In this document: piece by piece, positions 1 through 8,495 of the stretch
How the letters are laid out: each line of letters starts with the position of its first letter
Position numbering within the stretch: position 1 is the stretch's first letter
NCBI RefSeq assembly: GCF_001435295.1
Contig: NZ_CM003594.1
Span: 1,922,001-1,986,000, forward strand
Length of the DNA: 64,000 nt
Source: Psychrobacter sp. P11F6
Lineage (GTDB): Bacteria > Pseudomonadota > Gammaproteobacteria > Pseudomonadales > Moraxellaceae
Direction: 5' to 3'
The notes under the pieces: generated by a model
What the model saw: the letters and a program-made list of their open reading frames with translations, nothing else
What the model was told of the DNA's origin: nothing
Database searches by the model: none
Translations under genes and position numbers: made by a program

Positions 1-1542
1 CTCTACGGCTTTCTCGGCAATGGCTTTGATATCATCAACGCTCGTGTCTTGAGCATTAGGTTTTAACACAATCAAGGCCAATGGACGCTCGCCCCATTGC
101 TTATCACGTATCCCAATCACAGATACGTCAGCGACCGCTGGATGTAACGACAAAATCGTCTCAATCTCTAATGACGATATCCACTCGCCGCCTGACTTAA
201 TGACATCTTTTAAGCGATCAGTAATTCTAATATAACCATCAGGACGTATATAAGCAATGTCTTGGGTGTGCATATAGCCGTTTTCCCACAGCTCTTTGCC
301 CGCATCGTCATTTTTTAGATAGCTTTGCGTTAGCCAAGGTGCGCGCAATACCAGCTCACCCGTATTGTCTTGACCGGTACCAACCGACTCATTATTGGTA
401 CTCCATATTTGAGCATCCACCATCAGTACGGGCTTACCAGTCATACAACGGCGAGCGATATCTTCATCTTCACTCATTTCAGGCTCGTCGAGACTAAATT
501 CTGTCAAGCTAATAAGGGGCGCTGTCTCTGACATACCATAACCAGTATATACTTCGATGCCTTGTGCCATGGCGGTTTTTGCCAGACCTTCTGTCAATCG
601 TGAGCCACCGATGATCATTTTTAAACCATTAAAGCTAGCACCACGATCTTGCGCTTCTTTGAGCACCATTTGCAAAATCGTTGGGACACAATGGGTAATA
701 CTGACTTTTTCATTAATAATCAAGTCCATTAACACATCTGGTGCATAGCGTCCCGGATACACTTGCTTCAGACCAGCCATGGTCGCGGTAAATGGAAAGC
801 CCCACGCATGCACGTGGAACATCGGCGTCATCGGCATATAGACATCACCGTAGCTGACGCCTTGCTTGTCGGGCAGCATACCTAATGTCGCCGCTTCGGT
901 AAGAGTATGCAATACTAACTGGCGGTGGCTAAAGAATACGCCTTTTGGATCGCCCGTCGTGCCTGAGGTATAAAACGTTGTGGCAATGGTGTTTTCATCA
1001 AAATCTGGGAAGTCAAACTCACTATAGGCAGCTTGTAATAACGCTTCATACTCACCTACTACGCGGTTTTGATTACCACCGAAGACTCCTTCAGATGTCA
1101 CGCCATCATCATCTAGCCAAATAATATGCTCAATACTAGAGTTTTCAAACTGATAGCTTTTGACCAATGGCGCAAACTCAGAATTAAGCAGCAGCACTTT
1201 CGGCTTAGCATGATTGATGGTATAAAGAATTTTTTCTGGCGATAGGCGGATATTAACGGTTTGTAAAATATACTCTGACATCGGTACCGCAAAATACGAC
1301 TCAAGATAACGATGGCTGTCCCAATCCATCACCGCCACTATATCACCTGCATCCAGATTCAAACCTGCTAAGACATTGGCCAAGCGATTGATACGATTGA
1401 ATAAATCTTTATAAGTGAGGCGTTTTTTGTCAGCATAAACGATTTCTTGCTCTAGCGACACCGTTTTGGCACGGTTCAATAGTTGCTTAACTAATAAGGG
1501 ATAATCGTAAGCAGAAGGGGCGCTGTGGTAAATATTTGACAT
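1..1542 (-). CDS. Medium/long-chain fatty-acid--CoA ligase, AMP-binding family (3' end outside window)
   Basis: This gene activates fatty acids to acyl-CoA with ATP through an acyl-adenylate, feeding beta-oxidation or lipid synthesis. The reverse strand is open from an ATG at 1542 to the window edge, 514 codons. It starts MSNIYHSAPSAYDYPLLVKQ. The adenylation signature TSGTTGDPKG, the box MFHVHAWGFPF and the adenylate-binding YGMSETAPL are all visible, as is the hinge region ITDRLKDVIKSGGEW. Family members are about 540-560 residues, so only a few dozen C-terminal residues are missing. The ribosome site AAGGA lies about 10 bases before the ATG. The HVHAWG box resembles AlkK-type medium-chain ligases, but chain length cannot be decided from sequence alone. 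Confidence 0.9.
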   Translation of the reverse strand, partial: MSNIYHSAPSAYDYPLLVKQLLNRAKTVSLEQEIVYADKKRLTYKDLFNRINRLANVLAGLNLDAGDIVAVMDWDSHRYLESYFAVPMSEYILQTVNIRLSPEKILYTINHAKPKVLLLNSEFAPLVKSYQFENSSIEHIIWLDDDGVTSEGVFGGNQNRVVGEYEALLQAAYSEFDFPDFDENTIATTFYTSGTTGDPKGVFFSHRQLVLHTLTEAATLGMLPDKQGVSYGDVYMPMTPMFHVHAWGFPFTATMAGLKQVYPGRYAPDVLMDLIINEKVSITHCVPTILQMVLKEAQDRGASFNGLKMIIGGSRLTEGLAKTAMAQGIEVYTGYGMSETAPLISLTEFSLDEPEMSEDEDIARRCMTGKPVLMVDAQIWSTNNESVGTGQDNTGELVLRAPWLTQSYLKNDDAGKELWENGYMHTQDIAYIRPDGYIRITDRLKDVIKSGGEWISSLEIETILSLHPAVADVSVIGIRDKQWGERPLALIVLKPNAQDTSVDDIKAIAEKAVE

Positions 1543-1719
1543 AGATGTGACGTCCTTGTTGGTCATGCGGATAAGTTATTATGCGGGTGAATCATGGATA
1601 ATTGATGGCGTATTGAACAGGCTATATCGATAGTAAGAAAAAATAGGCGCTATGTAAAGCAACCTTACGTAAACATCCTAAGAGGCAATAGCTTGATGAA
1701 AATTGCTCAAAAACAACCA

Positions 1720-2919
1720 TCAAGCCGCGCGTGATTTTGTTTTTATCATACCAAAACTGGCAACCAGTAATGCCAAAATCTGTACAAATAAGAGCAGCCA
1801 TACTGTGAGCGACCACTGCCCGCGCGCATAAGCCATACCGCATAACCACGCACCCATCGTACCGCCAGCATAATACCCCATGTAATATAAACCAGACGCC
1901 AATGAGCGCCCTTTTTTAACATTGACGGCGATATAACTGATGGTGGCAGCTTGGGTGATAAAGACACCTGAGGACATAATAGCAAGACCAATAATAATGC
2001 CCCATAACGGCGTTACTAGCGTTAACAGCACCCCAATCATAGAAACGAAAACAGCCACGCGAACTGTGCGTGCTGAACCAAAGCGACGTAGCAAAGTCGT
2101 CGACAATGGCGTGATGACAACGCCTATCAAATAAACGGCAAAAATATTGGCAAGCGCACCCGTACTCAACTCATATGGCGTCTTAGCAAGATGTAGATTG
2201 ATAAAGGTAAAACAACCCACGAGTGAGAATAAAACACACGCCCCTAGCAGACACGCCGTCACCACATAACGATTGGTTAAATGCTCACCGAGCGTCTGCA
2301 TCGCGGAACGAAAATTCGGATTGGCCACAAACTGCTGTGACGATGGTAGCATCTTGCCGACCCACAGCGCACCGATAAGGGTCATCGCTGCCATCACATA
2401 ATAGCCTGCACGCCAGCCGATAATCTCGTGCAAATGCCCAAGCAAAAATCGCCCCATAAAGCCGCCAAGTACCGATCCTGAGACATAGAACGACATCAGT
2501 TCCGTGACAGCACGTCCCTCAAACTCTTCACCGATATAAGCAATCGTCACCACGGTAATGCCCGGTACAGACAACCCTTGCATAAACCGCCACATGCCCA
2601 TCCAACCAATACTCGGACTTTGGGCAATTAAAGCAGTTGGTATCGCTAAAAATAATAACGCGCCAACGATAAAGGATTTACGCCCCACAGCGTCAGACAG
2701 CATGCCCAAGAATGGCGACATGATAGCAATCGCCATCACCGTTGCACCGACGATCATGCCAGCTTGCACTTCAGTAGCTGAAAAATCTACCATTAGTACT
2801 GGCAATACAGCTTGAATAGAATACACCTGCAAAAAGGCAAACATCCCAATCAAGCCAATGGTGAGCTTTAAGACCCATGATGTTGCATTATTGATTGGCG
2901 TAGATAGAGGTTCTGGCAT
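1720..2919 (-). CDS. MFS transporter, YnfM/AraJ-like exporter
   Basis: A 399-residue inner-membrane protein with about 12 hydrophobic segments. Motif A of the major facilitator superfamily is clear after TM2 (GMLSDAVGRKSF), and the TM3-TM4 region has a proline/glycine-rich motif typical of drug/proton antiporters. The overall pattern resembles the YnfM/AraJ branch of 12-TM exporters, whose substrates are poorly defined. The frame is open about 98 codons further upstream, but that extension is low-complexity and Cys/His/Tyr-rich, unlike a transporter N-terminus. The ATG at 2919, giving MPEPLSTPINN, is therefore chosen. No strong Shine-Dalgarno is seen there. It converges on the end of the acyl-CoA ligase start region and is probably monocistronic. 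The substrate is unknown. Confidence 0.82.
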   Translation of the reverse strand: MPEPLSTPINNATSWVLKLTIGLIGMFAFLQVYSIQAVLPVLMVDFSATEVQAGMIVGATVMAIAIMSPFLGMLSDAVGRKSFIVGALLFLAIPTALIAQSPSIGWMGMWRFMQGLSVPGITVVTIAYIGEEFEGRAVTELMSFYVSGSVLGGFMGRFLLGHLHEIIGWRAGYYVMAAMTLIGALWVGKMLPSSQQFVANPNFRSAMQTLGEHLTNRYVVTACLLGACVLFSLVGCFTFINLHLAKTPYELSTGALANIFAVYLIGVVITPLSTTLLRRFGSARTVRVAVFVSMIGVLLTLVTPLWGIIIGLAIMSSGVFITQAATISYIAVNVKKGRSLASGLYYMGYYAGGTMGAWLCGMAYARGQWSLTVWLLLFVQILALLVASFGMIKTKSRAA

Positions 2920-3331
2920 ATTATTCTGGGGTTTACTGATGGTATTTTTCACAGGGATACAGGCTATGTTGGACGCGGATGATCTGGCGTGAGTAATAGA
3001 AATAGGACGATAATAGCTGAAATAATGACAAAAACAATAATGACAATAATGGCTGATGCTAGGGATAGCCGTCAGGTATGATTTTAACACACCAAATACC
3101 AGACTCTGGTTTCGGTGTGTTATCGCTATTGCTTTATTGATGCTTAGGGTCTGTTGAACACTAAAAACTGCTGATTTATATACTGCATAGGTGACGTATA
3201 TTTTTGACAGCAAACAGATTACTGTCTACTATTATTTTGATCTATTATATATAAATGCGATCCACAAAAACTTATACCAACAAAATATAACCTGCAGCGA
3301 AATCCAACTCACCTATAGCAGACGCTCTATC
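2920..3331. other. Divergent intergenic region with an unexplained stem-loop and a solitary IS-end-like motif
   Basis: This 412-base spacer separates the leftward MFS gene from the rightward cutinase gene and must hold both promoters. At 3086-3121 the arms AACACACC and GGTGTGTT pair, with an inner ACCAG/CTGGT pair. No T-run follows on either strand, so it is not an intrinsic terminator. At 3147-3159 there is a GGGTCTGTTGAAC motif like the end of the IS5-family element found at 41973. Confidence 0.5.
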
Positions 3332-4321
3332 ATGCCCAAATATCCTTCTTATTCGCAATGGATTGTCGCTATAGGTGCACTGGTTTTCTCTATAAGTGCG
3401 TCGGCAGTTACGTTAGACGAAGTAGCCGCAACGAACAAGCTCACAATTAAAGAGCAATCGACCAAAATAGTATCAACCCCGATAGCGTCAGCGGTTGTAA
3501 TAACATCGCCTGTATCAACACCAGCCGTGCCATCAAACTGTATCGCCGACAGTACTATTACAGCGGCTAGTCTGTCAGATACGCGTGGTAAGGGGCCTTT
3601 TTCGGTGGCCAAAAAACCCGTTCCTCGTCAGTTAGCCAACGGCTTTGGTGGCGGAACCATTTATTATCCAACCAACGCAGGCGGCTGTGGTCTGTTAGGC
3701 GGAATCGCCGTGATACCCGGTTATGTGTCCTACGAATCTTCTATTAAATGGTGGGGGCCACGTTTGGCATCTTGGGGATTTGTGGTTATTACCATCGATA
3801 CCAACTCCATTTATGATGACCCAGAGAGCCGTGCGGCGCAGTTAAGTGCCGCGCTTGATCATATGCTTCGTGACAATACGGTAGGCGCTCAGATAGATAG
3901 TACGCGCTTGGGTGCTATTGGCTGGTCAATGGGCGGCGGCGGTGCTCTCGATCTAGCGACAAAACGTCAGACGGTTCGAGCGATTATTCCACAAACGCCC
4001 TATCACGATAAAGACTATGGCGAAATGAACACGCCTGCTTTATTCATTACTTGCCAGAATGACCGTATTGCCTCAAATAAAAAATACAGCAGTCGTTTTT
4101 ATGATAAAGCTACAGGCGCAAAAATGAAGATTGAGATAAAGAACGGTAGCCATTTTTGTCCAAGTTATCGTTTTAATGAGATATTGCTGAGCAAGCCAGG
4201 TATTGCTTGGATGCATCGCTATATTAATGGCGATACCCGCTTCGAGCAGTTTTTATGTCGTAACGACAATTATGGTAACAATCCTCGTATATCCGCTTAC
4301 GACTATAAAAACTGCTCATAA
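3332..4321 (+). CDS. Secreted PETase-like polyester hydrolase / cutinase (Moraxella lipase-1 type)
   Basis: A 329-residue exported alpha/beta hydrolase predicted to cleave ester bonds in lipids or polyesters. A signal peptide ends near Ala25 (SISASA). The lipase box GWSMGGGG places the nucleophile at Ser199, with Asp244 (CQND) and His274 (GSHFC) completing the triad. Tyr131 and Met200 match the oxyanion positions of Ideonella PETase. Cys241-Cys276 sit exactly like the extra active-site disulfide of that enzyme, and Cys309-Cys328 like the C-terminal one. Two further cysteines (70 and 119) could form a third bond. Tyr224 replaces the PETase wobbling Trp, and Phe275 and Tyr252 replace two of its small serines. 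Family knowledge: Moraxella sp. TA144 lipase 1 belongs here and is cold-active. The ATG at 3332 is chosen because it begins the signal peptide. PET activity is inferred, not shown. Confidence 0.88.
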   Translation: MPKYPSYSQWIVAIGALVFSISASAVTLDEVAATNKLTIKEQSTKIVSTPIASAVVITSPVSTPAVPSNCIADSTITAASLSDTRGKGPFSVAKKPVPRQLANGFGGGTIYYPTNAGGCGLLGGIAVIPGYVSYESSIKWWGPRLASWGFVVITIDTNSIYDDPESRAAQLSAALDHMLRDNTVGAQIDSTRLGAIGWSMGGGGALDLATKRQTVRAIIPQTPYHDKDYGEMNTPALFITCQNDRIASNKKYSSRFYDKATGAKMKIEIKNGSHFCPSYRFNEILLSKPGIAWMHRYINGDTRFEQFLCRNDNYGNNPRISAYDYKNCS

Positions 4322-4423
4322 ACAAGGCGCTCATGAGAAAAGCACTGATAAACTAGGTACTGATAAACTAGACACTTATAAACGATCCGCTGGTCAACGT
4401 CTGACTTAGGAGCACTGAGCATA

Positions 4424-4454
4424 GAAAAAAGCTACCGAAATGGTAGCCTTTTTT
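4424..4454. terminator. Bidirectional intrinsic terminator
   Basis: GCTACC (4431-4436) and GGTAGC (4442-4447) form the stem, flanked by A-run and T-run on opposite sides. It lies between the convergent cutinase and ankyrin lipoprotein genes and can serve both. Confidence 0.85.
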
Positions 4455-4472
4455 GTAAAGTCATTAACCCAA

Positions 4473-5264
4473 TTATTCACAGCTCGCTTTGCCAGTGCGA
4501 TGATTCACAGCACCATTGGCGGCTAATAGCTTTTGCATATCAACCAAATCTCGCGAACACGCATATGAATAGGCACCTTGATTATACGAGCCCATTTTTT
4601 TGTCTTTGGTCGTTGCCACTAGATTTGGATTAGCACCTTGCGCCAATAAATATTTGACAGTTTCAAGGCGATTATTACTAGCTGCAACCATAATCAAGGT
4701 TTCACCATCACTTTCTACCGTCTGATCATTTAAGTCCACAGGCGCTTTTTCATTCAATAACGTATGTACTTTTTTGACAATATTGGTATTTTTTCCCAGT
4801 ACAGCAGATTTCATGACGTTATACACATCACCGTCATCTTTAGCATAGATATCAGCGCCTTTACTGACTAAGTAATCGACCATATCTTCATAGCCGATAA
4901 AAGCAGCCCAGCCTAACGCCGTTTGGTTAAGGCTACCTGTATCTTTAACTTCTAAGTCTTGACCATTGTTAACCATGTATTTAACCTTGGCTAGATCACC
5001 ATGTTTTACGGCGTCAAACCAAGTAGCATCTGCACCTATAGAGGGTTTGTCATAAAACACACGCCAAGAAAGTTTGTTTTGATTGGCAAGATCAACATTC
5101 TCAGTAGTGCTGAAACGAAAACCCACTTGTGGGACTGGTACGGTTTGAGCAGCTTGGATAGTGTCCATTTTAGTGACGCTGTTATCATTGTTTAGGCTTG
5201 AGCAACCTGCTAGTAACATCGTTGCCATAACCGCTGATGCGCTCATTTTTCCAAAAAATCTCAT
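4473..5264 (-). CDS. Ankyrin-repeat lipoprotein
   Basis: A 263-residue protein with a lipoprotein signal peptide: MRFFGKMSASAV..., hydrophobic stretch, then lipobox LLAGC with Cys21 as the lipidated residue. Residues about 75-250 contain ankyrin-type repeats: WFDAVKHGDLAKVKYMVNNG, TALGWAAFIGYEDMVDYLVSKG and TLIMVAASNNRLETVKYLLAQG. Ankyrin repeats bind other proteins, so this is likely a periplasmic or outer-membrane-anchored binding protein, possibly an immunity or chaperone-like partner, but no partner gene is adjacent. Ribosome site GAAGG lies about 8 bases before the ATG. The gene stands alone, convergent with the cutinase gene. Function is not known. Confidence 0.82.
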   Translation of the reverse strand: MRFFGKMSASAVMATMLLAGCSSLNNDNSVTKMDTIQAAQTVPVPQVGFRFSTTENVDLANQNKLSWRVFYDKPSIGADATWFDAVKHGDLAKVKYMVNNGQDLEVKDTGSLNQTALGWAAFIGYEDMVDYLVSKGADIYAKDDGDVYNVMKSAVLGKNTNIVKKVHTLLNEKAPVDLNDQTVESDGETLIMVAASNNRLETVKYLLAQGANPNLVATTKDKKMGSYNQGAYSYACSRDLVDMQKLLAANGAVNHRTGKASCE

Positions 5265-5565
5265 GACTCAACCTTCAAATACAAATTAAATAGTGAGAGA
5301 TATTATACAGATTAATTAAATAATAATCTATAAATTATAAGCTATGAATGACAATGACCCTCAGTTAATATAGGCTTATATCCGACTTTAACGTTATACA
5401 CTGAACCTAACAATCAACATCTTTTTTATAACAGACTTTAGGTACATGACTCACCATAATAAGAGGTCATTTATAATAAATTGTCATTTATTGATGAGAA
5501 ATATTCATTATTAAAATTGCTAAGACATCAAGAAACTCGAATAAAAACACTAAGGAATAATTTCA
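5265..5565. other. AT-rich divergent intergenic region
   Basis: About 300 bases of AT-rich DNA between the leftward ankyrin lipoprotein and the rightward MBL-fold gene. It must hold both promoters. No palindromic operator or gene was seen. Confidence 0.4.
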
Positions 5566-6312
5566 ATGGCCGATAAAATTCATGATTTAGGGGCAGGATT
5601 TTGGAATATACGCGGATCTTTTCGCATTGGCGGTGTTCTAAACATTGGTACTCAGTGCTCACTTATACAGTTAAACTCAGGAAAGTTTATATTTTTGGAT
5701 AGCTATTCATTGACTGGTGACGTACGCGATGAGGTGATGGCATTAACCAATAATGGTCAAGATGTCGAAGCAGTACTGAACGTCCACCCATTCCATACGG
5801 TGCACTGTGCACAAATGGCAAAAGACTTCCCGCAGGCGACCTTTTATGGCAGTAGCCGCCACCATAAAAAAGTACCTGAAGTACAATGGGCAGATGACTT
5901 AGTTGAAAGCGATGCGGTCGCCAAGCGTTACCCTGAGCTTAAGTTCTCAATGTCACAAGGCATCCACTATATCTCACCCAATGAGATGATTCATGCAGGC
6001 TCACTATTAGCCTATCATCCTGCCAGTCAAAGCTTGCACGTCGATGATACCTTTATGAGTCCACCGATGAAATTATTAGAGACGATATTACCTGAACTGA
6101 TACTACACCCAACGACCAAAAAAGCGCTAAAAAATGAGCCCGATGCAGGCAAGCAATATTGCGATTGGGCAAGCAATTTGGCACATGAATGGCGCGATGT
6201 GCGTAATTTCTGCGCCGCACATTCCTATTTAGTGACATTTAATGACGGTGAGTTTGAAGTGGCGCTATTAAAAGCCATTGATAAAGCCCGTCCAAAATTA
6301 GAAAAAGCTTAA
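5566..6312 (+). CDS. MBL-fold (metallo-beta-lactamase-like) protein
   Basis: A 248-residue cytoplasmic protein with the beta-sheet pattern of the MBL fold: LIQLNSGKFIFLDSYSLTGDV in the first strands, then a histidine cluster NVHPFHTVHC (His74, His77, His80) where the HxHxDH metal motif would be. A later LHVDDTF supplies a possible Asp ligand. The classical DH pair is altered, so the metal site is either variant or lost. Ribosome site AAGGA lies 9-10 bases before the ATG. The gene is followed directly by a strong terminator and is likely monocistronic. The reaction cannot be named. A hydrolase or oxidoreductase-like role is possible from the family only. Confidence 0.72.
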   Translation: MADKIHDLGAGFWNIRGSFRIGGVLNIGTQCSLIQLNSGKFIFLDSYSLTGDVRDEVMALTNNGQDVEAVLNVHPFHTVHCAQMAKDFPQATFYGSSRHHKKVPEVQWADDLVESDAVAKRYPELKFSMSQGIHYISPNEMIHAGSLLAYHPASQSLHVDDTFMSPPMKLLETILPELILHPTTKKALKNEPDAGKQYCDWASNLAHEWRDVRNFCAAHSYLVTFNDGEFEVALLKAIDKARPKLEKA

Positions 6313-6347
6313 TTGACCGTATAATCTTACATTAGAAGCATAACAAA

Positions 6348-6378
6348 GGGAGTGACCAAGATGGTCGCTCCCTTTTTT
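6348..6378. terminator. Bidirectional intrinsic terminator
   Basis: GGGAGTGACC (6348-6357) pairs with GGTCGCTCCC (6363-6372), followed by six T. It separates the MBL-fold gene from the convergent nsrR-like gene. The A-run is short on the far side, so it is strongest on the + strand. Confidence 0.88.
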
Positions 6379-6406
6379 GCAATGACGCCATCAACATCAA
6401 AAGTTA

Positions 6407-6916
6407 TTAACGAAACAATAAAGACGCTAGCTCATCTTGGTTATTGATGATATCTGCCAAGGTATAGCGCTCAAGGACGTTAATAAATGCCGTCAGCGCT
6501 TCAAAGAACACACTTTTTAGTTGGCATGCTGGGCTAATGATGCAGCCTCTAGCGTTATTTGTCGTTTCATCAATAAGCGTAATAGGCAAACCAGTCTGTC
6601 CACCATCACTACTCTTATCATTCGCGGGTGTCGCAAAGCATTCGACCAAATCAAAGTCTGGCTCTATTTGTTTAATTAATACACCCAAATTGATGTCTTT
6701 TGGCGCACGAGCCAAACGTATACCGCCATTTTTACCACGCACACTTTCTATATAACCAAGCTGACCCAACTGATGAATAATCTTGGTCAAATGACTTTTA
6801 GAAATGCCATAACTGTCAGCAATATCACTGATATTTGCAAGTAATGGCGGCTCTGGTCTCACTGCCAAGTAAATCAATGAGCGCAGCGCATAATCGCTAT
6901 AATTGGTCAATCGCAT
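6407..6916 (-). CDS. nsrR: NsrR-like Rrf2-family nitric oxide-sensing repressor
   Basis: A 169-residue Rrf2 winged-helix regulator. The HTH lies at about residues 27-55 (ISDIADSYGISKSHLTKIIH), followed by the wing with RGKNGGIRLAR. NsrR proteins use three cysteines to hold an Fe-S cluster that reacts with NO. Here they are Cys93 (VECF), Cys125 and Cys131 (GCIISPACQLK). The C-terminal dimer helix with ERYTLADII is typical of NsrR. Odd feature: the Cys93-Cys125 spacing is 32, against 5 in the E. coli protein as recalled, owing to a Ser/Asp/Thr-rich insertion of about 27 residues. The nearest gene in the same direction is nnrS, a standard NsrR target, which supports the call. Confidence 0.88.
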   Translation of the reverse strand: MRLTNYSDYALRSLIYLAVRPEPPLLANISDIADSYGISKSHLTKIIHQLGQLGYIESVRGKNGGIRLARAPKDINLGVLIKQIEPDFDLVECFATPANDKSSDGGQTGLPITLIDETTNNARGCIISPACQLKSVFFEALTAFINVLERYTLADIINNQDELASLLFR

Positions 6917-6994
6917 TTATTTGCGCTCCTATTTTATATAAATCTCTCAAGTATGTATCAGCTTAAATTTTAGCAATGTAACTCTATAAGTTTG

Positions 6995-7090
6995 AAAATG
7001 AGGGTCTTGAAGAATCAGTGTCTCAGACAAACGGTATTTCGGATAAACGGTATTTTAAACAAACAGTGTCTGGAAAACAAAGGTCTTAAA
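6995..7090. repeat. Degenerate 16-bp-period tandem repeat (about six units)
   Basis: Six consecutive 16-base units begin at 6995, 7011, 7027, 7043, 7059 and 7075. The clearest are ACAAACGGTATTTCGG, ATAAACGGTATTTTAA and ACAAACAGTGTCTGGA. They lie between nnrS and nsrR, downstream of nnrS and upstream of the nsrR start. No function is known. Confidence 0.6.
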
Positions 7091-7200
7091 ACCTTATAAC
7101 ATTTGCAAAATAACCTACTTAAAAATATCAACAATCAGTCGATAGACTTGGATAAATCCCCTATTCTTTTGGCGATAGTATTATAACGGCTCTACAGACT

Positions 7201-8433
7201 TTAACCAAACAGACCATCAGGTCTAGGACGTGCCAGCATCGGCAAATAACTGATGCAAAATAGCACGAAGCAAGCAATCCACGCCCCTTGGGCAATAATG
7301 ATCCATAATAGATAGTGACTCATATCAGCAAGTGGCAATAGCACGCGACTGACAAATGCCAATACCATCAGACCGTACATAATATTCACCGTCTTGGGCG
7401 GCTGATGAATGCTGCGTCCCGTATGGCCAAGCGATACCCGCGTCATCATCGCCACGGTCATCATACCAACGCCTGCAATGGCAAGCCCATGCATCGCAAT
7501 ACTATGAGTATAGCCCAACCATGGTTGCAGCGCATACAGCAGAAAACTCAAACACATGCCCAAAAATGCAACATATAATGACCAAAGCAATGGCTTTTGC
7601 CAGATACCGCGATGATACCAGCCTACCAGACGAACGATATTAACCACTGCTACGCCAAGCGCCGTAATAGTCAGCAGATAATGATTAGGATAAAACAAGT
7701 CACTGATAAAAAACGCTAAGAAAAACAATAAACTCGCAATATCCTGTACTTTACTATTGCGCAACTTGATGACTTCCGTCGTTCCAACACTCAGACCACG
7801 TTCAATAAAGAATGGCACCACGCGGCGACCAATGGTCAGCACCAAACCGATAATCAAATAAAACCCTAGATAAATACCTATTTTAGTCATACTCATATCG
7901 GCATTGATAATACCCCAGTAGCAGATTCCATTGCCAACGGTCAATAATGCCAGTTTCGCTAAGATGCCCATTTGCTTATACTGCTTGACCTGTAGTACCG
8001 CTCGACATATCACAAATGCCATCGAAGCGATAAACAATAAATCAAATACTGCGGCGATATATAACAACGATATACTGCTACCCGCAACCGTCATACCAAG
8101 CCCAAAACCTGCCCAGCTCAAACGTGCCAGCAGCCAACAGCCAAATATAGCCAGCAGCTTATAACCATGCGGCATCATTACCCCTGTCCACGTCTTCACT
8201 GCCGTGAGGAGAAATCCTGCAATGACCGCCAAGGCATAACCGTAGACCATCTCATGACCGTGCCAGTACAACGGATTCAGTGCTTGTGCGTCAATATCTG
8301 TATGACCAGTAAATACAAAAGACCATAGCAGCATCGTTATCACGGCAAATAGCGCGGCAGCACTAAAAAATATTCGAAAGCTCAAATTCAAAATGGGATG
8401 CAGAGAGTTGCTGGGTAAGTTGATCGATTGCAT
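7201..8433 (-). CDS. nnrS: NnrS family heme/copper membrane protein (nitric oxide response)
   Basis: A roughly 410-residue protein with 12 hydrophobic segments, matching the NnrS family, integral membrane proteins that relieve nitrosative stress and can bind heme and copper. Family signatures seen are NPLYWHGHEMVYGYALAVIAG near residue 60 and a second histidine-containing stretch HSIAMHGLAIAGVGMMTVAM with MTRVSLGHTGR. An upstream in-frame ATG at 8481 lies inside the NsrR-like operator and has no ribosome site. The ATG at 8433 (MQSINLPSN) is preceded by AAGAAGAG and is preferred. The gene lies just upstream of nsrR on the same strand, with 284 bases between them, so NO-dependent derepression is likely. 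Confidence 0.88.
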   Translation of the reverse strand: MQSINLPSNSLHPILNLSFRIFFSAAALFAVITMLLWSFVFTGHTDIDAQALNPLYWHGHEMVYGYALAVIAGFLLTAVKTWTGVMMPHGYKLLAIFGCWLLARLSWAGFGLGMTVAGSSISLLYIAAVFDLLFIASMAFVICRAVLQVKQYKQMGILAKLALLTVGNGICYWGIINADMSMTKIGIYLGFYLIIGLVLTIGRRVVPFFIERGLSVGTTEVIKLRNSKVQDIASLLFFLAFFISDLFYPNHYLLTITALGVAVVNIVRLVGWYHRGIWQKPLLWSLYVAFLGMCLSFLLYALQPWLGYTHSIAMHGLAIAGVGMMTVAMMTRVSLGHTGRSIHQPPKTVNIMYGLMVLAFVSRVLLPLADMSHYLLWIIIAQGAWIACFVLFCISYLPMLARPRPDGLFG

Positions 8434-8472
8434 GGCACTCTTCTTAGAAGCATGTGAATAGAGTTTAATATA

Positions 8473-8495
8473 AAGATTCATTTTAAATGAATGTT
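8473..8495. promoter_or_regulatory. NsrR-type operator upstream of nnrS
   Basis: A 23-base near-palindrome with halves AAGATTCATTT and AAATGAATGTT around a central T. It agrees at about 20 of 23 positions with the gammaproteobacterial NsrR consensus as recalled (AAGATGYATTT, Y, AAATRCATCTT). It lies 40 bases upstream of the preferred nnrS start. Confidence 0.72.

Noticed and set aside
4203..4409. 68-codon frame overlapping the cutinase 3' end with KxxTDKL-type repeats
   Set aside because: The first part is the cutinase in another frame and the rest is a short intergenic repeat. No ribosome site is seen.
6995..7090. Possible CRISPR array
   Set aside because: Units are contiguous without unique spacers and only 16 bases long.
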